Source: Bacteroidales bacterium | GTDB taxonomy: Bacteria > Bacteroidota > Bacteroidia > Bacteroidales > F082 | NCBI GenBank assembly: GCA_023229135.1 | Contig: JALNZT010000052.1 | Coordinates: 1-24,116, forward strand | Direction: 5' to 3' | DNA: 24,116 nucleotides | Shown: piece by piece, positions 15,429-22,959 of the stretch | How the letters are laid out: each line of letters begins with the position of its first letter | Numbering within the stretch: position 1 is the first letter of the stretch | Notes under the pieces: generated by a model | The model's input: the letters and a program-made list of their open reading frames with translations, nothing else | Database searches by the model: none | What the model was told of the DNA's origin: nothing | Position numbers and translations under genes: made by a program

Positions 15429-16640
15429 CTAATGGATGAGTAGCTTTTGCTTAACAAGGGTTTGCTTGCTTTTCGAGTTAATGAGGACCAACTGATAATG
15501 TCCTACTGGAAGTGCTGCCACACTAATTTGCTTTGTTTGCAGGCCTTTTATTCCGTTTAATTGAATTTGATCAACAAGTTGACCAGCTGCATTTGTGATG
15601 TACAATTCGAGCATGGCTGCGTCTTCCAGCTCAAAAGAAAGCTTCGCGAAATCCGTGGCAGGATTGGGATAAACAGCAAAGCTATTGGTATTCGTGCTTT
15701 TTATGCCCGGCATTTCAAAACTCAGGTAAGTCATTTTTTCACCGGAAGTATTGATGACATGGCTTTCGGGCTGCACCACGAACGCGTTTCCATCAGCAGG
15801 AAGTTTATCCGTTAACAAACGAACCGTGAAAGTTGCCAGGGTTTCCTGTTGGATGTTTTCCCGGTCTAATGCTGTGTTAAGCCAGCTCATCCTTACTTCG
15901 TTTCCTTTCACGCTAAACTGCGCATCAGCACCGGCCGGCTCAACATTTACCAGTTCAACCAGGCTTGGATCGAAAGTAACAACGAGACCATAACCCATAA
16001 ACTCCTGATTTACTGCTTTCAGGTTTAAAGGAAGATGTATCAAATCTCCTTTTGCCACGTAGGCAAAACCAGCGTTTTCAATTTGATAAGGCATGAAAAC
16101 ATCGCGACCTGTAGGCACCAAAATCCCCTCAGTATCTCCCGTTCGGCTACCTCCAATTGTGATGGCTCCTTCTCTGCTGGAAGTGCTTACTTCTACATCT
16201 TCAAACACCCAATCGCCGGCAGGAAAATCCCTACCAAATATAAAATACTGGATAAGAATAAAGTTGAAATCGGCCATATTTACCTGACCATCAGCTGTTA
16301 CATCCATCGCAATCAATTGCATGGGCGTAAAACTACGAATACCAAGGATATGGTACAACACGTTTAGTGCATCGTTTATGCCCACGGTGGCTCCTTCCAG
16401 GTTTGTTTCAAAACCCAGCTGATACACCCCTTCAGGCACATTGTCAAATGAAAAATAACCATTTACGTCAGTTGTTGCTACGCCAGCAACATTTCCCGAC
16501 GCATCATATAAAGTGGCCTCCACTTCCGGAATCGGATATTCCGACTTTTGGTGGTAAAGTAGTGTGCCGTCAACATAATGCTGACCTACCAAAAGAAAAG
16601 CACTCATGCTAAACGCTACCGTAAATAATAATCGTTTCAT
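15429..16640 (-). CDS. Secreted T9SS protein with dockerin-like and cohesin-like domains
   Basis: A 403-aa secreted protein. A signal peptide (1-20, ending VGQ) is followed by a small beta-sandwich of CNA-B/carboxypeptidase-regulatory type (about 23-85, TTDVNGYFSFDNVPEGVYQL). Next is a dockerin type I-like pair of calcium-binding motifs (88-132: INDALNVLYHILG, then DVTADGQVNMADFNFILIQ). The following domain of about 110 residues (190-300) resembles a cohesin-like beta sandwich (GDLIHLPLNLKAV, GLVVTFDPSLVELVNVE, TLATFTVRLL). The C-terminus (321-403) is a T9SS type A sorting domain starting FAVYPNPATD. It should be exported through Sec, cross the outer membrane by T9SS and be anchored or released at the surface. 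The combination suggests a structural or binding protein, not an enzyme. It is monocistronic, ended by the terminator at 15368-15405. Its 5' end is duplicated at 20698-20792. Confidence 0.85.
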   Translation of the reverse strand: MKRLLFTVAFSMSAFLLVGQHYVDGTLLYHQKSEYPIPEVEATLYDASGNVAGVATTDVNGYFSFDNVPEGVYQLGFETNLEGATVGINDALNVLYHILGIRSFTPMQLIAMDVTADGQVNMADFNFILIQYFIFGRDFPAGDWVFEDVEVSTSSREGAITIGGSRTGDTEGILVPTGRDVFMPYQIENAGFAYVAKGDLIHLPLNLKAVNQEFMGYGLVVTFDPSLVELVNVEPAGADAQFSVKGNEVRMSWLNTALDRENIQQETLATFTVRLLTDKLPADGNAFVVQPESHVINTSGEKMTYLSFEMPGIKSTNTNSFAVYPNPATDFAKLSFELEDAAMLELYITNAAGQLVDQIQLNGIKGLQTKQISVAALPVGHYQLVLINSKSKQTLVKQKLLIH

Positions 16641-17022
16641 AAATCATTTTTTTTAAAATTTGAAGAACTACCATTCTCTTCACCCTTAATATGTCAGAAA
16701 ACGCGAAAGTGCATCACTTTTTTTGAAAAAAAATCAACTTTTTTTTCAAATAATTTGTAATAAGCTGATAACGTGTAGTTTATTTTTTCACTTTTTTTGA
16801 AAAAATCTCAAAAACGCGCTCAACATTATGTTAACTTTCATGTTTTTTGGATGAATTTTAGGGGTGTTTTTACTTAAACTATGACCAAATCTACGCAATA
16901 ATTTTTGAACAGCGGGATGCAGTCTGAATTTTTCATAAACTTTCTTAAACTGCAAATTGAATTGAGAAAAGATTCCCATGCCGAAAGTATGGCAGAGGAA
17001 TCGTGCGGTTTATTTAGTTGGG
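16546..17022. repeat. Long direct repeat, copy A (5' end of dockerin gene plus upstream block)
   Basis: Matches 20698-21168. The first 95 nt (16546-16640) are the first 32 codons of the dockerin/T9SS gene and align without gaps at roughly 73% identity. The middle (16641-16802) is AT-rich with homopolymer stems and is moderately similar. The last about 220 nt (16803-17022) are roughly 94% identical and non-coding. Counts are by eye. No transposase or terminal inverted repeats are seen. Confidence 0.9.
16722..16750. repeat. A/T-only inverted repeat inside repeat copy A
   Basis: TTTGAAAAAAAA-TCAAC-TTTTTTTTCAAA is a perfect 12-bp inverted repeat with a 5-nt loop, about 82 nt before the dockerin gene start. 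Copy B has a related but imperfect A-run/T-run pair at the same place. It could be a bent or cruciform-prone element or part of a weak bidirectional terminator. Confidence 0.5.
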
Positions 17023-17029
17023 AGTGGTG

Positions 17030-17061
17030 GAGTTGATGAGTTCAAGAGTTGACGAGTTTTA
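17030..17061 (+). repeat. Four tandem octamers, consensus GAGTTnAn
   Basis: GAGTTGAT, GAGTTCAA, GAGTTGAC and GAGTTTTA follow one another without gaps, starting 8 nt after repeat copy A ends. The first three units match the minus strand of 9116-9139 at 21 of 24 positions. Non-coding. Confidence 0.6.
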
Positions 17062-17164
17062 TCCCATAAACCCGTAAACATATTTCAGGACGAGTTACAG
17101 CTTCTTTGGTCGTTCAGCGGCTTGTTATGTCAGGATTTTTCTCGTTTTTTATATGCGACCTAAA

Positions 17165-18052
17165 TTAACGCTTAACAACCAATTTCTGCCAATACCATTG
17201 TTTCCCGTCAAATAACCTTACCAAATACACTCCTGACGGCAATTTAGAGGCATCTATTGTCACCAAATCGGCATCTGGCATGAAGTCAATCAGTTTCTGT
17301 CCCGAAGTACTGAACACTTCTACAACAACGTTTTCAGGTGAGATATTTTCCGGCAATTGAAGGCTGACTTGCGAAGTAGTCGGATTAGGAAACATTTTAA
17401 ATGAAGCATTGACTGTTGCGAACTCAGGACTGCCTACCGAGTTTAAAATATAAAACAAATAGGTTCCTGTGGTTTTAAATTCGGTATAAGCTGCAAGCCC
17501 GCTATTGTCTTCAAAACTAAGATAGACTTCAAAGTTTGGGGACGGAATACCAGTTAGGTCAAAGACATAAGCAAAAGGATTGTCATACGAATAATCTCCA
17601 ACGAACACTCCATCAAGCCACAGTTTTGCCATGCTACAGCATAGCGTAGTGTTCCAACCGGTGAGCCTCATTTCGACCTTGTTATCACTTACTACTTCAT
17701 AAGAAATATCCTTAAAACCAAAGACCTTATCAATAATATAGGTGCTGTCGGCTGTTTGGATATGAATGGCATAGATGGGCGGATATTCCGGATCGAAAGT
17801 GCCGGTATCTATATAACTAAATAAAGAATCAGACGAAACAAGTATCTCGGTTGTGAGCAATTCGTATTCATCAATGAAGCTTACTTTTTTATAGAGATAG
17901 CATCCCTCCACCTCTAATTGATCGCTGTATGCATCCCACCAAATAGTTACGCCATCCGGAGATCCGACGGTAAAGGCATGGGAGTTTTGAAGTTGTGCAA
18001 ATAGCTGGGTTCCAACTAAGCTAATTGCGATGATCAAGAGTAATTTTTTCAT
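17165..18052 (-). CDS. Secreted protein with T9SS type A sorting domain (295 aa)
   Basis: Signal peptide 1-20 (MKKLLLIIAISLVGTQLFAQ), a beta-rich unknown domain (21-205), and a T9SS type A sorting domain (218-295, opening FKMFPNPTTS and ending with a basic VVKR). The central domain has an adjacent cysteine pair (CCS near 138-140) and SFEDNSGLAAYTEF-like strands of fibronectin/immunoglobulin character, but I do not recognise a named family. It is the last gene of a four-gene minus-strand operon, starting 35 nt after the preceding gene. No clear terminator follows. Secretion route is well supported; function is unknown. Confidence 0.8.
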   Translation of the reverse strand: MKKLLLIIAISLVGTQLFAQLQNSHAFTVGSPDGVTIWWDAYSDQLEVEGCYLYKKVSFIDEYELLTTEILVSSDSLFSYIDTGTFDPEYPPIYAIHIQTADSTYIIDKVFGFKDISYEVVSDNKVEMRLTGWNTTLCCSMAKLWLDGVFVGDYSYDNPFAYVFDLTGIPSPNFEVYLSFEDNSGLAAYTEFKTTGTYLFYILNSVGSPEFATVNASFKMFPNPTTSQVSLQLPENISPENVVVEVFSTSGQKLIDFMPDADLVTIDASKLPSGVYLVRLFDGKQWYWQKLVVKR

Positions 18053-18087
18053 GGGAACTGGGGGTATTAAATTTTACGAAAATTGGA

Positions 18088-18531
18088 TTAAATTTCAAGT
18101 ATTTGTTTGGCAAAAAAGGCAATTGTCTCGTCAGAATGTTTAGCGAAGTGCTTTAACGAACTATCAAGTTCAGCAGGCATCTTCAAAGTCATGTTTTTGC
18201 TCCTGATTTTGTAAAATGCCATAGCACGCAAAAAAAGGATGGATTCATCATAATCTGTCTGTTCAGGATTTATTGTGAGCAGGTATTGAAGCATTGTTTC
18301 CAAATCATCAAAACGAGCTTTGTGTGGCATTGTATGGAGATATTCCGTTCGGAATACCTGGGGAAAGCTAAGTGGTGCTATGGATTCATTGGCATCGAAT
18401 GGTATAAGATAAATGATGGTTTTTTCATGGAATTTTACATCAGCTTTAGGCAGAAGACTTAATCCTTTCTGACCCATTGAAATTAAAGGGAAAAGCAAAA
18501 GTAACAAAACGAAATATTTTCTTGAATTCAT
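18088..18531 (-). CDS. Small exported protein of unknown function (147 aa)
   Basis: The signal peptide is MNSRKYFVLLLLLFPLISMGQ. The mature part of about 126 residues is mostly helical after residue 70 (ARFDDLETMLQYLLTI, ESILFLRAMAFYKI, ELDSSLKHFAKHSDETIAFFAKQI), which resembles one or two TPR/HEAT-type helix pairs. There are no cysteines, no sorting domain and no lipobox, so it should stay in the periplasm. It starts 9 nt after the 539-aa T9SS gene and precedes another T9SS gene by 35 nt, so it is cotranscribed with surface proteins. A periplasmic helper is a guess. Not recognised as a known family. Confidence 0.7.
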   Translation of the reverse strand: MNSRKYFVLLLLLFPLISMGQKGLSLLPKADVKFHEKTIIYLIPFDANESIAPLSFPQVFRTEYLHTMPHKARFDDLETMLQYLLTINPEQTDYDESILFLRAMAFYKIRSKNMTLKMPAELDSSLKHFAKHSDETIAFFAKQILEI

Positions 18532-18540
18532 AGCATCTTT

Positions 18541-20160
18541 TTAATATTTAATCATTTTTTGAGTACCGGGTGCATAACCTTGTTTGAGAACCTGTATAAT
18601 ATAAACCCCTTTTGGAAGTGAAGTGACATCAATGCTGCTGCCTGGATTATAGTTAGGCAGATTGATAAGCAAACTTCCGTGAGTGCTATAAATGTATATA
18701 TCAATTTGGCCGCTTTCATTTATTTTGTCAAACTGTAAATTTATCCTGCCTTTACCCGGATTAGGCTGAACACGAAAAGTTAGTTTGTTTGGTCGGAGGT
18801 TTTGAGAAGGATTTGACAACTCGTTGATGCCGGGTATAATATGCCAGTTATCAAGAAAAACCTCCCCATGACTTATCGGATGTGGACAAAGGCTGTCGTA
18901 AATACTATTATCCGGGCGTATGCTATCTGTTGCCAACATTGCATTCATTTTTAACAAATACAGATCTGTATAGGAAGCTGCAGACTGGTCTTGTTGTGTT
19001 TTTATTGAAATAACCTTATTGTCACTAGTTTTCGTAATGATGTGCAGCATACCCCACTTATCCTCAAATGCTCTGAGGTTAAGCAGGGGCAATTCTTCGT
19101 TAAAAACATCCATCCCTAAACTTAGAACAGACGGATAACCTTCATAATTTGGGTTTGGCAGGTAGGGCATTGCTAAGACCAGTGTGTCGCCAAGCTGCTC
19201 AATATCCTTAAAAAACATACTGTTGCAGTTTTCGTCTATTTCGTTTGGCTCCACACTCCTGTGATTCAGCACATTGCCATCGTTGTCCAGTTCAATGATA
19301 AAGCCATGCTGAATATTTGATCCATAAAAAAGGTGCCTTGCAGCGCAAAAAAAATGACCGTTTTCCATCTCAATACATGCGTAACCTTTGCCCAATAGTG
19401 AATCGGCTATGCCAAAGGGAGTTATCCATTGCTCGTTTCCGGCCTCATCATAAAGCGCGTAAAACGGCCTGAGCCAATAAACAGAGTCCTCCGGTTTATA
19501 ACGCCAGTAACCTTTCCCGCTCAGCAGATAGTTACCTGCTTTCGTCTTTAATAAGGTTTGGCTATATGGAACGGCTACATCAGTATATATATCCGGGTTT
19601 ATCACCGGTTTGGCCCATAGCTGTTGCCCATTTGCATCAAGCTTAGCGAGGAAAGTATTTTCTGTATCATAATCGCCATAACTGTTCAGTGTAATTAAAA
19701 AGCTGCTGTCATCGGTGACCACAATATTTTGTGCCCAGGGTAATAACCTGTCAGTCTCAAAATAAGTACACCATTCCAACTCACCACAAGCATCCAGTTT
19801 AAAGGCAAAGGGTTTTGATAACCATGCTGAGGAGTCAATATATATTGAACCACAGCCTGCAATGCCACCATCAACAGTATTGACAATACTATGTACTTGA
19901 TTCGTATAATTGCTTTTTATTGTTTTTGACCAAAGCGAGTCACCATTTCTGTCGAGCTTAATAAGCCAGGTGTGGGAATCAGCATATAAAACTCTGGATG
20001 TTCCTCCTGTAATAATCCCTTTATCATAGGTTTCAATCAAAAAACTGGAAAATTCACTGGAGCTGGGGTTGGGTTTCCCGTAATAATGCTCCCATAGCTG
20101 TGCTTGTGTATAAAGCGGCAATAAGGAAATGAAAATTAAGTTTATAAAAAAGTACTTCAT
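18541..20160 (-). CDS. Secreted beta-propeller-like T9SS protein (539 aa)
   Basis: Signal peptide 1-20 (MKYFFINLIFISLLPLYTQA), then a long repetitive beta region. Each repeat carries a phrase like LIKLDRNGDSLWSKTI, FKLDACGELEWCTYF, LAKLDANGQQLWAKPV, LYDEAGNEQWITPFG or IELDNDGNVLNHRSV, the blade pattern of PQQ/SBBP-like beta-propellers common in Bacteroidota. The C-terminal 85 residues are a T9SS type A sorting domain (FRVQPNPGKGRINLQF ... LPKGVYIIQVLKQG). It starts 3 nt after a short exported protein and lies 9 nt before the next gene, in a tight operon. Architecture parallels the 490-aa protein at 21421-22893. It is a surface protein, probably adhesive or structural; the ligand is unknown. 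Confidence 0.85.
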   Translation of the reverse strand: MKYFFINLIFISLLPLYTQAQLWEHYYGKPNPSSSEFSSFLIETYDKGIITGGTSRVLYADSHTWLIKLDRNGDSLWSKTIKSNYTNQVHSIVNTVDGGIAGCGSIYIDSSAWLSKPFAFKLDACGELEWCTYFETDRLLPWAQNIVVTDDSSFLITLNSYGDYDTENTFLAKLDANGQQLWAKPVINPDIYTDVAVPYSQTLLKTKAGNYLLSGKGYWRYKPEDSVYWLRPFYALYDEAGNEQWITPFGIADSLLGKGYACIEMENGHFFCAARHLFYGSNIQHGFIIELDNDGNVLNHRSVEPNEIDENCNSMFFKDIEQLGDTLVLAMPYLPNPNYEGYPSVLSLGMDVFNEELPLLNLRAFEDKWGMLHIITKTSDNKVISIKTQQDQSAASYTDLYLLKMNAMLATDSIRPDNSIYDSLCPHPISHGEVFLDNWHIIPGINELSNPSQNLRPNKLTFRVQPNPGKGRINLQFDKINESGQIDIYIYSTHGSLLINLPNYNPGSSIDVTSLPKGVYIIQVLKQGYAPGTQKMIKY

Positions 20161-20163
20161 AAC

Positions 20164-20466
20164 TTAAAACTTAAAATAGGAACCTCTGTTTTGGAAAGTA
20201 GTATTATAAGCAGCTAATTTACCTCCAGCTTTAACTTCAACGTTACCATCCCAGGCATTATAGGGGTCAAATCTAACCGTGAGGTCATGTATAGTTAAAA
20301 GCGCACTGTCTTCTATAATCAGTTGCTCTTCAATATCAACACCATTCGGATGTGTTGTCAAATCCCATGTTTCAATGCCTGTAACGGTATAAGTCTGGTA
20401 AACAGTTTGCGTACACAAAGCATTGCTTAATATGACAGTAAAAAAAACGATAATTAATTTTTTCAT
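20164..20466 (-). CDS. Short exported beta-helix-like protein (100 aa)
   Basis: Signal peptide 1-19 (MKKLIIVFFTVILSNALCT), then an 80-residue beta region. The phrases QLIIEDSALLTIHDLTVRFDP and GNVEVKAGGKLAAYNTTFQN are typical of right-handed parallel beta-helix rungs. Such domains are usually many rungs long and followed by a sorting domain, so at 100 aa this looks like an N-terminal fragment of a larger secreted protein or a minimal version. It is the first gene of the four-gene operon, 3 nt before the 539-aa T9SS gene, and has no obvious promoter match upstream. It directly neighbours the pseudogene and rearranged DNA at 20467-20792, which supports truncation by rearrangement. Confidence 0.65.
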   Translation of the reverse strand: MKKLIIVFFTVILSNALCTQTVYQTYTVTGIETWDLTTHPNGVDIEEQLIIEDSALLTIHDLTVRFDPYNAWDGNVEVKAGGKLAAYNTTFQNRGSYFKF

Positions 20467-20697
20467 GATTGAGTGATTTTTGGTTCAAAAAATTGTTGAT
20501 TTTTTCTGATGTTTTAAGCCACCCCAAGGTGTTTGCCTCAAGATGGCTTCATACTTATGAACTTATTCTTCCCCAGCTTAAAGATGCAATTTGTTTTACA
20601 ATAAGGAACAAATTGCTTATTGAAGAAATGCGAAAAATAAAACAAATGAGAATAACCAAGAAGGCTAATAAATAAAATCAATTTTGAATAATTAATA
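20467..20697. other. Unassigned segment at the duplication breakpoint
   Basis: This lies between the four-gene operon and the point where repeat copy B begins. It has an inverted repeat AAGCCA (20516-20521) / TGGCTT (20544-20549). A plus-strand ORF of 68 codons (20469-20675) reads LPQLKDAICFTIRNKLLIEEMRK near its end but has no recognisable domain, start signal or neighbour support. No promoter for the operon is clear. Confidence 0.4.
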
Positions 20698-20792
20698 TTT
20701 TGGTGGAAAAGTAATGTACAGTAATCAAAAGACTGACTTATCAGAAAAAAGGATATCAAGCTAAGTGCAACATTAAATAATAATTTTTTCAT
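20538..20792 (-). pseudogene. 5' fragment of a dockerin/T9SS gene duplicate
   Basis: From the ATG at 20792 the frame reads MKKLLFNVALSLISFFLISQ, then CTLLFHQNINY, matching MKRLLFTVAFSMSAFLLVGQ and GTLLYHQKSEY of the intact gene at 15429-16640. Nucleotide similarity covers 20698-20792, ungapped, and stops abruptly at TTTTGGTGG. Beyond that the frame runs into unrelated sequence and ends at 20538 after 84 codons, without the dockerin, cohesin-like or sorting domains. The signal peptide still looks intact, so a short exported peptide could in principle be made. I read it as a degraded copy left by a segmental duplication. Confidence 0.75.
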
Positions 20793-21168
20793 AATCATAA
20801 TTATAGATTTAGAAGAACTACCATTCTCTACACCCATAGTGTCCAAAAATGCCAAAACGCATCACTTTTTTCGAAAAAAAAACGAATTTTTTTTTATTAA
20901 TTTGTAACCGACTGATATCGTGTTATTTATATTTTCATTTTTTTCGAGAAAATCGTCAAAACGCGCTCAACATTATGTTAACTTTCATGATTTTTGGATG
21001 AATTTCATGGGTGTTTTCACTTGAATTATGACCAAATCTACGCAATAATTTTAAACAGCGGGATGCAGTCTGAATTTTTCATGAACTTTCTTAAACTGCA
21101 AATTGAATTGAGAAAAGATTCCCATGCCGAAAGTGTGGCAGAGGAATCGTGCGGTTTATTTAGTTGGG
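20698..21168. repeat. Long direct repeat, copy B (with pseudogene)
   Basis: Matches copy A at 16546-17022 in the same orientation. It carries the truncated 5' end of the dockerin gene (20698-20792) and the conserved block (about 20949-21168). Similarity ends at TTAGTTGGG, after which the two loci differ. The copies flank 17023-20697, the four-gene operon. Confidence 0.9.
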
Positions 21169-21420
21169 GTGATGGAGGATTGGTGGAATTCCTTCATTCT
21201 CTCCTCATGGCCTACCAAGTTTGAACTGGCTTGATTGATTATCACGACTTGGAAAACTCACGAATAGCTATAAATGCCGCGGGTTTAAAAGTATTTTGTC
21301 CTGACAAAAGTAAACTACTGCCACACGAATGCTCGAGGCAATAAAATCAAGCAAAAACTAGATTCGGGTAGGGAGTATAGTTTGTAAGCAGGAAGCGTTG
21401 ATTGCAAATCGTAAGGCTCT
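21169..21420. other. Intergenic segment, nothing recognised
   Basis: This is the region between repeat copy B and the stop of the 490-aa T9SS gene. No ORF with support, no strong terminator and no RNA gene is seen. The first codons continue a 76-codon plus-strand frame from the repeat, judged non-coding. Confidence 0.4.
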
Positions 21421-22893
21421 TTATTTTTTTATCCATTTTCCGGTTTCAAGAATTTCATTTTCATTGTCAATAAGTCTATAAAAGTAGATTCCAGAATTTA
21501 AAAATCCTGTGTTTATTGTTTTAAGATTGTTAACATTTTCCCTAATCACATATTGACCGTTTAAATTTATCAACTCAAAGGTCAGTTCTTTGTTGTCTGT
21601 TTTAATATTTATCCGGTTTAATCCCGGGTTTGGATAAATCGTTGTTTCTTGCCTGCCAATTGGAATCTCCTGTGTCCATACTATCAGCCCTTCACTGTTT
21701 ACTTTGGCTATGTAGATGTCTCTTTCTTGATTTTGTGATTTGTAATCATACCGAGTACCAACCATTATGCAGCCTCCATCATTTGTTGCAAGAATATTGT
21801 ATAAATGATAATACGCATCGCCACCATACCAATATTCCCAAATAGGAGAAATGTCAGGATTGATTTTTATTAGGTGAAACCAGGAGTCGAATGTACTCCA
21901 AAAAGGATTGGCATAATCCAAATTTGAGGTTCCGCCTACATATATATTGTTTCCATTTTTACTAACCCCATCGAACATTGCCGGGTGTTCACGCAGGTCA
22001 ACTTTCTTAAACATATTATAATCAACGAGTTCAAATGACTCTGTTATGGTTACTACATTTAGCATATAATCATTTGGAGGTTCAGCACCCCGCTTCCCAC
22101 ATATAATAATTGTGTCTTGATTTAAATAAACGGGAGAATAAAAATCATAAACTTGCATTGGAATAGGATTGATCGCAATACTATCAAGGTTTTTATTCAT
22201 CGTTAGTATTTGACCTGAAACTCCAAAAATATTCGTAAAATGGCTTACAAAGGCGTAGTATTTTGAACTATCAGTACTTTCTATAATATCGAAGGAAAAA
22301 TGAAGAGGTATGAATGATGTATAGAACTTTGAATTTAGTGAATCTCCTGCCAAATTCATTTTATAAAAATACGCGTTATTATCATAGGTATATATTCCGT
22401 CAAGGCTTGTTGTATAGCCTGTAATTATGATATTTGTATCAGAATCTATTTTTGAGTTCATGTGTGAAATCCATCTATTCTGAGGAGTATTCATAAACCT
22501 TTCTTCCTCTATTTCTAAATTGCTGTTCAGCTTCAGATACCAAATTCTTAAAAAATCAGGACCGCTACCCTGTATAGCACCCAAAATATAATAATGATCG
22601 TTAAATAAATGGACATTGAAAAACATAGACGCCAGGTTGTCAACCGAGCTAATATTAACTTCTTGAATTATGTTGCCGTAACTGTCTATCTTTATTAAAT
22701 AACCATCAGATACCAAAGTTGCAGTATTTTCTATACGACCTATCATTATAAAATTTCCTTCATTATCTTGGATAACTTTATTTATAATTTGGTCTTCATG
22801 TTTTGAAATTAAATTCTCAAATGAATTCTGTGCAATTAAATCTTTGCTGAAAATTAATATAACAAAAAAGAGTGAAACTTGAAGTGTTTTCAT
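21421..22893 (-). CDS. Secreted beta-propeller-like T9SS protein (490 aa)
   Basis: Signal peptide 1-21 (MKTLQVSLFFVILIFSKDLIA), a repetitive beta region with blade-like phrases (DGYLIKIDSYGNIIQEV, YLKLNSNLEIEEE, IYIAKVNSEGLIVWTQEI), and a C-terminal T9SS type A sorting domain (about 415-490, opening TTIYPNPGLNRINIK and ending with GKWIKK). It is built like the 539-aa protein at 18541-20160 but is more AT-rich and clearly diverged. It starts 66 nt after the stop of the lipoprotein gene, with a strong hairpin in that gap. It should be a surface or secreted protein; the binding partner is unknown. Confidence 0.83.
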   Translation of the reverse strand: MKTLQVSLFFVILIFSKDLIAQNSFENLISKHEDQIINKVIQDNEGNFIMIGRIENTATLVSDGYLIKIDSYGNIIQEVNISSVDNLASMFFNVHLFNDHYYILGAIQGSGPDFLRIWYLKLNSNLEIEEERFMNTPQNRWISHMNSKIDSDTNIIITGYTTSLDGIYTYDNNAYFYKMNLAGDSLNSKFYTSFIPLHFSFDIIESTDSSKYYAFVSHFTNIFGVSGQILTMNKNLDSIAINPIPMQVYDFYSPVYLNQDTIIICGKRGAEPPNDYMLNVVTITESFELVDYNMFKKVDLREHPAMFDGVSKNGNNIYVGGTSNLDYANPFWSTFDSWFHLIKINPDISPIWEYWYGGDAYYHLYNILATNDGGCIMVGTRYDYKSQNQERDIYIAKVNSEGLIVWTQEIPIGRQETTIYPNPGLNRINIKTDNKELTFELINLNGQYVIRENVNNLKTINTGFLNSGIYFYRLIDNENEILETGKWIKK

Positions 22894-22907
22894 TTTAATA
22901 CAAATTA

Positions 22908-22936
22908 AACCCGGTGAATAGTCTATTCACCAGGTT
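22908..22936 (-). terminator. Hairpin between lipoprotein gene and T9SS gene
   Basis: A 14-bp stem (one G-U pair) around a 1-nt centre, so in practice about 12 bp with a 5-nt loop (arms AACCTGGTGAATAG and CTATTCACCGGGTT, minus strand). The following U-tract is weak (TTTAATTT) and the hairpin ends only 14 nt before the next ATG. It may be a partial terminator or a leader hairpin. Confidence 0.6.
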
Positions 22937-22959
22937 ATTAGTTAGTTCACTACTTTACT

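Larger units (their letters stand above)
16641..17164. other. 524-nt gene-free region upstream of the dockerin gene
   Basis: Contains the non-coding part of repeat copy A, a 12-bp A/T inverted repeat (16722-16750) and an octamer array (17030-17061). From 17062 to 17164 nothing is recognised. Short ORFs in both strands are not credible: one antisense of 63 codons at 16788-16979 overlaps the repeat and has no supporting features. Confidence 0.6.

Noticed and set aside
15299..15457. N-terminal extension of the TPR-CHAT protein to the ATG at 15457
   Set aside because: It would cover a strong intrinsic terminator and overlap the upstream gene's stop codon, and it places a second hydrophobic stretch before an intact signal peptide.
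17030..17061. CRISPR array
   Set aside because: The units are 8-nt and contiguous, with no spacers.
20469..20675. 68-codon plus-strand ORF overlapping the pseudogene
   Set aside because: It starts at the neighbour's divergent start codon, has no recognised domain or promoter, and lies at a rearrangement breakpoint.
16546..21168. Composite transposon bounded by the long repeats
   Set aside because: No transposase, terminal inverted repeats or target-site duplication are visible; a segmental duplication explains the data equally well.
20994..21224. 76-codon plus-strand ORF across repeat copy B
   Set aside because: It is not conserved as a whole in copy A, where a stop lies just upstream and the C-terminus differs. 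Only the shared inner part is listed as a weak finding.
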